Positions 59,700 through 64,000 of a stretch of DNA of 64,000 nucleotides are shown here, in pieces. The position numbers were made by a program, and so were the translations under genes. The first letter of the stretch is position 1; every line of letters begins with the position of its first letter. Source of the stretch: Microbacterium album (GTDB lineage Bacteria; Actinomycetota; Actinomycetes; Actinomycetales; Microbacteriaceae); the NCBI RefSeq assembly GCF_014643695.1, contig NZ_BMJY01000002.1, positions 380,550-444,549 of the forward strand, in the 5' to 3' direction. The notes below the pieces were generated by a model. It ran no database searches. It had not been told where the DNA came from and saw nothing but the letters and a program-made list of their open reading frames with translations.

Positions 59700-60371
59700 T
59701 CAGGCGGCCGCGTCGTCGGCTGTGCCCAGCATCACGTTGGGAACGACCGTGCCCTCTGCGAGGCGGTAGTTGGCTCCGACGATCGCGACGCGCCGCTCGG
59801 CGACCGCCTCGCTGATCAGTTCGGACGCGTGCAGGAGCGACGAGACGGTGTCGCGCAGGTGCTCCCGCCCGACGCGCTCCGCGTCGATCGTGTCGGGCGT
59901 CACGCCGTCCGCCGCGCCCTCGCGCTGCACGCGGCGGACCGCGGGCACGATCGGCGCGATGAGCCGCCACACCAGGGGCGGGAGTGCGGGGGCGTCCGAC
60001 CGGGTGCTCTCGATCGCGGCGCGCACGGCGCCGCACTCGTCGTGACCGAGCACGACGATGAGCGGCACCTTCAGCACGTCCACCGCGTACTCGAGGCTGC
60101 CGACGATCGAGTCGCCCGCGACCTGCCCCGCGTTGCGCACGACGAACAGGTCGCCGAGGCCCATGTCGAAGATGATCTCGGCCGCGAGGCGCGAGTCGGA
60201 GCAGCCGAACAGCGCCGCGCGGGGCGTCTGCGCGGCGGCGATCTCGTGGCGGCGCGCGACGTCCTGATGGGGGTGCTTGGGCGTGCCCGCGACGAAGCGC
60301 GCATTGCCCGCCAGCATCTCGGCCCACGCCTCGTCGGGCGTCATCTCCCGCGCCATGGTCTCTCGCGTCAT
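59700..60371 (-). CDS. Beta-class carbonic anhydrase
   Basis: The 223-residue enzyme hydrates CO2 to bicarbonate. The zinc ligands C57, H110 and C113 (GCSDSRLAAE with D59-R61, and LGHDECGAV) are intact. GGAG stands 5 bases before the ATG at 60371, which overlaps the preceding DUF4245 stop (ATGA), so translation is coupled. Confidence 0.94.
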   Translation of the reverse strand: MTRETMAREMTPDEAWAEMLAGNARFVAGTPKHPHQDVARRHEIAAAQTPRAALFGCSDSRLAAEIIFDMGLGDLFVVRNAGQVAGDSIVGSLEYAVDVLKVPLIVVLGHDECGAVRAAIESTRSDAPALPPLVWRLIAPIVPAVRRVQREGAADGVTPDTIDAERVGREHLRDTVSSLLHASELISEAVAERRVAIVGANYRLAEGTVVPNVMLGTADDAAA

Positions 60372-61009
60372 TCCCTCTCCTCGGCTAGAGCACGGACCTG
60401 CGAAGCGATCATTCCCGCGACCTCGGCCGTCTTCTCGGGCGACGACGTGCCGTAGAGCAGCACGTGGTCGTCGCCGGCCTGCGTGCCGAGGGCGTAAGAG
60501 ATGTTGGCGTTCCGGCGGGGATCGACGTCGTACACCTGCCAGGTGATGCCGTCGATCACGACGTCGTCTGAGGGGGCGGTGCCGCCGAGCACCTGGGCGG
60601 CCCACGTGGCATCCGCGTCGAAGCCCTGGGCGAAGCGCAGGAAGCTCGTGTCGCCGGGGACGTAGACGATGTTCCAGGACGCGGGGGAGCCGGGTGTGAC
60701 CTCCGCGAGGTTGACCCGCCAGCCGTCGCCGGCAGGCACGTCGGGGACGACCACGGTGCGGTCGTAGGCGTCTTCCGCCATGGCCGCGACCGGGGCGGGG
60801 TCGACGCTCGGGCGCTCACCGGGGTCGCCGCGCGGCACGCCCCAGATCATGATCGCGACGACGCCGAGCGTGACCGCGAGGGCGACGATCAGGTTCCGCA
60901 GGCTCTGGCTCTGGCGATAGGCGCGGGAGTTCGCGGCCTTCCGGGCCGCCGTCTCCTCCGGAGTCTCGGGACGGCCGAGCTCCGCGACCACGCGCGGCGA
61001 GCGCGCCAT
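60368..61009 (-). CDS. DUF4245 family membrane-anchored protein
   Basis: The 213-residue protein has a cytoplasmic start, one transmembrane helix (about 40-58, NLIVALAVTLGVVAIMIWGV) and an extracytoplasmic DUF4245 domain (GWRVNLAEVTPGSPASWNIVYVP, EVAGMIASQVRAL near the end). The function is unknown; it lies between xseB and fumC in many actinobacteria. Its ATG overlaps the xseB stop (TGATG). Confidence 0.9.
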   Translation of the reverse strand: MARSPRVVAELGRPETPEETAARKAANSRAYRQSQSLRNLIVALAVTLGVVAIMIWGVPRGDPGERPSVDPAPVAAMAEDAYDRTVVVPDVPAGDGWRVNLAEVTPGSPASWNIVYVPGDTSFLRFAQGFDADATWAAQVLGGTAPSDDVVIDGITWQVYDVDPRRNANISYALGTQAGDDHVLLYGTSSPEKTAEVAGMIASQVRALAEERE

Positions 61010-61245
61010 CACGACGCATCCTCCGCGCCGCCCCGGGCGTCCTCGAGCCGTCGCTGGGCCCCGCGCAGCCACTCGTCGCAGCGCGCCGCCAGCGCCTCGC
61101 CCCGCTCCCACAGCGCGAGCGACTGCTCGAGCGTGGGCGCGCCCTGCTCGAGCTCGCCGACGACACGGACGAGCTCGTCGCGCGCCTGCTCGAACGAGAG
61201 CGTCGCGACATCGGGAAGTGCGGGCTCCGCGGTCACGTCCTCCAT
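61009..61245 (-). CDS. xseB: Exodeoxyribonuclease VII small subunit
   Basis: The 78-residue protein has the XseB helix pair ([42 protein letters not shown]). It binds the large subunit to form a single-strand-specific exonuclease. The ATG at 61245 is one base after the xseA stop; a GTG at 61236 with GGAGG close by is the alternative start. Confidence 0.93.
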   Translation of the reverse strand: MEDVTAEPALPDVATLSFEQARDELVRVVGELEQGAPTLEQSLALWERGEALAARCDEWLRGAQRRLEDARGGAEDAS

Positions 61246-61246
61246 C

Positions 61247-62563
61247 CTACGATCCAGCCTCCGAGGTCGCGGACGGGTCCGGATGAGGTCCGCCCTCGGC
61301 GACCTCGCCCGTCGACGTGGCCGCGACCGATCCTCGCTCGAGCGTCACGACGAGGCGCGTCCCGGCCGGCGCCTGCGCCGCGTCGCGGACGATGACGCCG
61401 CCGTCCGTGTGCGCGATGGCGTAGCCGCGCGCGAGCGTGGCAGCCGGCGACAGGGCACGCAGCGACGCGCGCAGTTCGGCGGTGCGCAGGGCGCCCTGCT
61501 CGATGCGGCGCGCGACCAGTTCCCGTCCGCGCGTGACCAGCTGCCAGACATCCTGCGTCCGCGTCCGGATCATGTGCTCGGGGGTGCGGAGAACGGGGCG
61601 CGAACGGAGCTGCTCGAGCTGCGCGACGTCGTGCGCGATGCGATGGCTCAGTCGCGTGGCCATGCGCGCGCGCAGCTGCGCCACGATGGCCCGCTGCTCG
61701 CCGACGTCTGGGACCACGCGCTTGGCCGCGTCGGTCGGGGTGGACGCCCGCAGGTCGGCGACGTCGTCGAGGAGCGGGCGGTCGTTCTCGTGCCCGATCG
61801 CGCTGACGACGGGCGTCCGTGCGGCCGCGACCGCGCGCAGGAGGCGCTCGTCACTGAAGCCGAGGAGGGTCTGGGGGTCGCCCCCGCCGCGCGCGATGAC
61901 GATGACGTCGACCTCGGGATCCGCGTCCAGACGGGCGAGCGCAGCGAGCGTCTCGGGGACGCAGCGGTCGCCCTGCACCGCCGCATACTCGGTGCGGAAG
62001 CGCACCTGGGGCCAGCGCAGCTCGGCGTTGCGGTGAACGTCCTTCTCGGCGTCGCTGCGCTCGCCCGTGATCAGCCCGATGCAGTGCGGCAGGAACGGCA
62101 GCGGCTTCTTGCGCGCGGGGTCGAACAGGCCCTCCGCGCGCAGGGCCGCGCGCAGGCGCTCCAGCCGCTCGAGCTGCTCGCCCAGGCCGACGTGCTTCAT
62201 CGACGACACCTGGAACGTGAAGTCGCCGCCGCGCACGTAGTAGTCCGCCTTGACGCATGCCACCACGTGGTCGCCGACCTTGAGGTCTGCGGGCATCCGT
62301 CCGCGCGCGCTCGACCAGATCCGGATGGAGATCTGCGCATCGCCCTGCAGGTCCTTCAGCCGGGCGTACACAGCCCCGGCTCGCACGTTCCACGACGTGA
62401 TCTCGCCCTCGACCCACACCGAGCCCCACCGTTCGATGAACCCACGGATGGTCTGGTTGAGCCGCGCGACGGACGTGGGCGCGGCCGGCGTCGAGTCGCG
62501 CGGCGACACGCTGTCGGCGGGCGGTGCCTCGCCCGGCACCTCGGCCGGCTGGAACGACGTCAT
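61247..62563 (-). CDS. xseA: Exodeoxyribonuclease VII large subunit
   Basis: The 438-residue nuclease has the N-terminal OB fold (about 35-130, [23 protein letters not shown]) and the catalytic domain ([65 protein letters not shown]), then a long helical region. It digests single-stranded DNA in both directions during repair. GAGGTGG stands just before the ATG at 62563. It leads the xseA-xseB-DUF4245-carbonic anhydrase chain of tightly coupled genes. Confidence 0.95.
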   Translation of the reverse strand: MTSFQPAEVPGEAPPADSVSPRDSTPAAPTSVARLNQTIRGFIERWGSVWVEGEITSWNVRAGAVYARLKDLQGDAQISIRIWSSARGRMPADLKVGDHVVACVKADYYVRGGDFTFQVSSMKHVGLGEQLERLERLRAALRAEGLFDPARKKPLPFLPHCIGLITGERSDAEKDVHRNAELRWPQVRFRTEYAAVQGDRCVPETLAALARLDADPEVDVIVIARGGGDPQTLLGFSDERLLRAVAAARTPVVSAIGHENDRPLLDDVADLRASTPTDAAKRVVPDVGEQRAIVAQLRARMATRLSHRIAHDVAQLEQLRSRPVLRTPEHMIRTRTQDVWQLVTRGRELVARRIEQGALRTAELRASLRALSPAATLARGYAIAHTDGGVIVRDAAQAPAGTRLVVTLERGSVAATSTGEVAEGGPHPDPSATSEAGS

Positions 62564-62680
62564 GCCACCTCGGTTCTGGCTCGGTGTACGGTCTGGTCTG
62601 TCCTCGCGACGCGCACGGGTGGCGCGGGCGAAACGGCGGCGCTCGGGCCCCGCACAGGGCGTCGCGCGTAGAATCGGCGT

Positions 62681-63757
62681 GTGAGCCCCACCGCCATCTC
62701 GCTACCCGTGCCCTCCGTTCCGGCGCGTCGCGCCCAGGCGCGGCAGGAGCCCCTCAAGGATATCCCGGTGGCCGGGCACAAGCGTGTGCTGCTCGCGGCG
62801 CCGCGGGGATACTGCGCCGGCGTCGACCGTGCCGTGGTCGCCGTGGAGAAGGCGCTCGAGCGCTACGGGGCGCCCGTCTACGTGCGCAAGCAGATCGTCC
62901 ACAACATCCACGTCGTGACCGAGCTCGAGGGCAAGGGTGCGATCTTCGTGGACGAGGTCGACGAGGTGCCGGAAGGCGCGCACGTGGTGTTCAGCGCGCA
63001 CGGCGTCTCGCCTGCGGTGGTGAACGCCGCCTCTGACCGCGGCCTGCACGCGATCGATGCCACGTGCCCGCTCGTGACGAAGGTGCACCGGGAGGCCGTC
63101 CGCTTCGCGCGGGACGACTACCGGATCCTCCTCATCGGCCACGACGGTCACGAGGAGGTCGAGGGCACCGCGGGGGAGGCCCCCGACCACGTGACGATCG
63201 TCAACTCGCCCGAGGAGGCCGACCACGTCGTGGTCGACGACCCGAGCAAGGTCGTGTGGCTGTCGCAGACGACCCTCTCCGTCGACGAGACGATGGAGAC
63301 GGTGCGCCGGCTGCGCGCGCGCTTCCCCCAGTTGCAGGACCCGCCGTCCGACGACATCTGCTACGCCACGCAGAACCGCCAGGTCGCGATCAAGAAGGTC
63401 GCGCGCGACGCGGATCTCGTGATCGTCGTGGGTTCGGCGAACTCCTCCAACAGCGTCCGGCTCGTGGAGGTGGCGCTCGAGCACGGCGCCAAGGCCGCGT
63501 ACCGCGTCGACTACGCGGACGAGGTGCGGCAGGAGTGGCTCGACGGCGTCGCGACGGTCGGCGTCACGAGCGGCGCCTCCGTGCCGGAGGTGCTCGTGCA
63601 GGAGGTGCTCTCCCAGCTCGCGGGCGCGGGGTACCGCGACGTCGAGGAGGTCCGCACGGCGGAGGAGGACCTCATGTTCTCGCTGCCGAAGGAACTGCGC
63701 CAGGACCCGAGTGGGCGTCGCGATGAGCGCGCCCTCGGCGGGCGGGGCCGCGCGTGA
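62681..63757 (+). CDS. ispH: 4-hydroxy-3-methylbut-2-enyl diphosphate reductase
   Basis: The 358-residue enzyme performs the last step of the MEP isoprenoid pathway, giving IPP and DMAPP, with an Fe-S cluster held by C45 ([12 protein letters not shown]), C129 (DATCPLVTK) and C227 ([11 protein letters not shown]). The HEEVEGT and SSNSVRL substrate motifs are present. The GTG lies exactly 6 bases after TAGAAT (62669-62674). Its stop overlaps the following GTG (GTGA). Confidence 0.96.
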   Translation: MSPTAISLPVPSVPARRAQARQEPLKDIPVAGHKRVLLAAPRGYCAGVDRAVVAVEKALERYGAPVYVRKQIVHNIHVVTELEGKGAIFVDEVDEVPEGAHVVFSAHGVSPAVVNAASDRGLHAIDATCPLVTKVHREAVRFARDDYRILLIGHDGHEEVEGTAGEAPDHVTIVNSPEEADHVVVDDPSKVVWLSQTTLSVDETMETVRRLRARFPQLQDPPSDDICYATQNRQVAIKKVARDADLVIVVGSANSSNSVRLVEVALEHGAKAAYRVDYADEVRQEWLDGVATVGVTSGASVPEVLVQEVLSQLAGAGYRDVEEVRTAEEDLMFSLPKELRQDPSGRRDERALGGRGRA

Positions 63758-64000
63758 GCGGACCGACACCGCCCGCGGGCGGGCCCCGGTTCGGCGAGTA
63801 CGCGACGCCCGAGGAGCAGCGCGCCCACATCCGCGCGCCGCTGCACGAGCCGCCGGTCCCGCCGCCTGCGGGGCCGCCCGCTGCGGCATCCGCGGGGACG
63901 TCGACGCGGCGTTCGCCGGGGCGCACGCTGGATCGCGTGGTCGCGGTCGGCCTGCTGATCTACGGCCTGCTGACCGTCGTGCGCGCCGCCACCGTGCTGC
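63754..64000 (+). CDS. DUF6264-like small membrane protein (3' partial)
   Basis: The frame begins at the GTG overlapping the ispH stop and runs off the window. The visible 82 residues contain [16 protein letters not shown], a Pro/Ala-rich stretch, and the start of a transmembrane helix ([18 protein letters not shown]). The first motif matches actinobacterial DUF6264-type proteins. The function is unknown. Confidence 0.7.
   Translation, partial: MSGPTPPAGGPRFGEYATPEEQRAHIRAPLHEPPVPPPAGPPAAASAGTSTRRSPGRTLDRVVAVGLLIYGLLTVVRAATVL

Overview
This window looks like the chromosome of a high-GC actinobacterium, most likely a member of the Microbacteriaceae close to Microbacterium. The evidence is strong G/C bias at third codon positions, typically actinobacterial families (DUF501, DUF4307, DUF4245, a DUF222-HNH protein, a PIN-PhoH protein, a class-E-type LAxTG wall anchor, a DUF6264-like protein) and an actinobacterial gene order. 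I see no prophage, insertion sequence, plasmid gene or CRISPR array. The left end is inside a wall-anchored surface protein and the right end is inside a small membrane protein.

Two conserved chains form the backbone. The first is glmU-prs-rplY-pth-mfd-mazG-hisS-eno-ftsB-DUF501. It is interrupted by accessory blocks: a VOC/WYL pair, an OmpR-type two-component system and gnd between prs and rplY; a membrane protein, a PD-(D/E)XK-like gene and an orphan cas6 between pth and mfd; nhaA before mazG; and an APC permease, a YtrA-type regulator operon and secA2 between hisS and eno. The second chain is greA-DUF4307-hemolysin III-uppS, then phoH-fumC-carbonic anhydrase-DUF4245-xseB-xseA-ispH.

Region by region: 1-5166 holds a surface protein end and a NarL-type three-gene signalling operon in which one of two sensor kinases has lost its ATP-binding motifs. 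5337-7396 holds a DUF222-HNH protein and a MarR regulator. 7520-10083 holds tRNA-Gln fused almost directly to glmU, then prs. 10140-20185 holds the first accessory blocks. 20302-36567 runs from mfd to ftsB. 36644-40060 holds DUF501, a mycosin-like protease and NDH-2. 40132-46468 holds a tRNA with a UAA anticodon, then a LysR regulator divergent from a ThDP enzyme and a complete ABC importer. 46523-52390 holds lemA, an FAD monooxygenase, a YcaQ-type glycosylase, an AI-2E family transporter and ilvA. 52409-64000 is the second conserved chain.

The most notable signals are: (1) a stand-alone Cas6-family endoribonuclease gene convergent, 10 bp apart, with a gene carrying a PD-(D/E)XK-like motif; (2) a strongly structured leader RNA before nhaA; (3) at least fourteen genes whose start codon lies exactly six bases after a -10-like hexamer, pointing to widespread leaderless mRNAs; (4) a pseudokinase translationally coupled to an intact kinase; (5) a one-base tRNA-glmU junction; and (6) a UAA-anticodon tRNA with a short variable loop. 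All functions come from reading the sequence and remembered family features; no database search was run.
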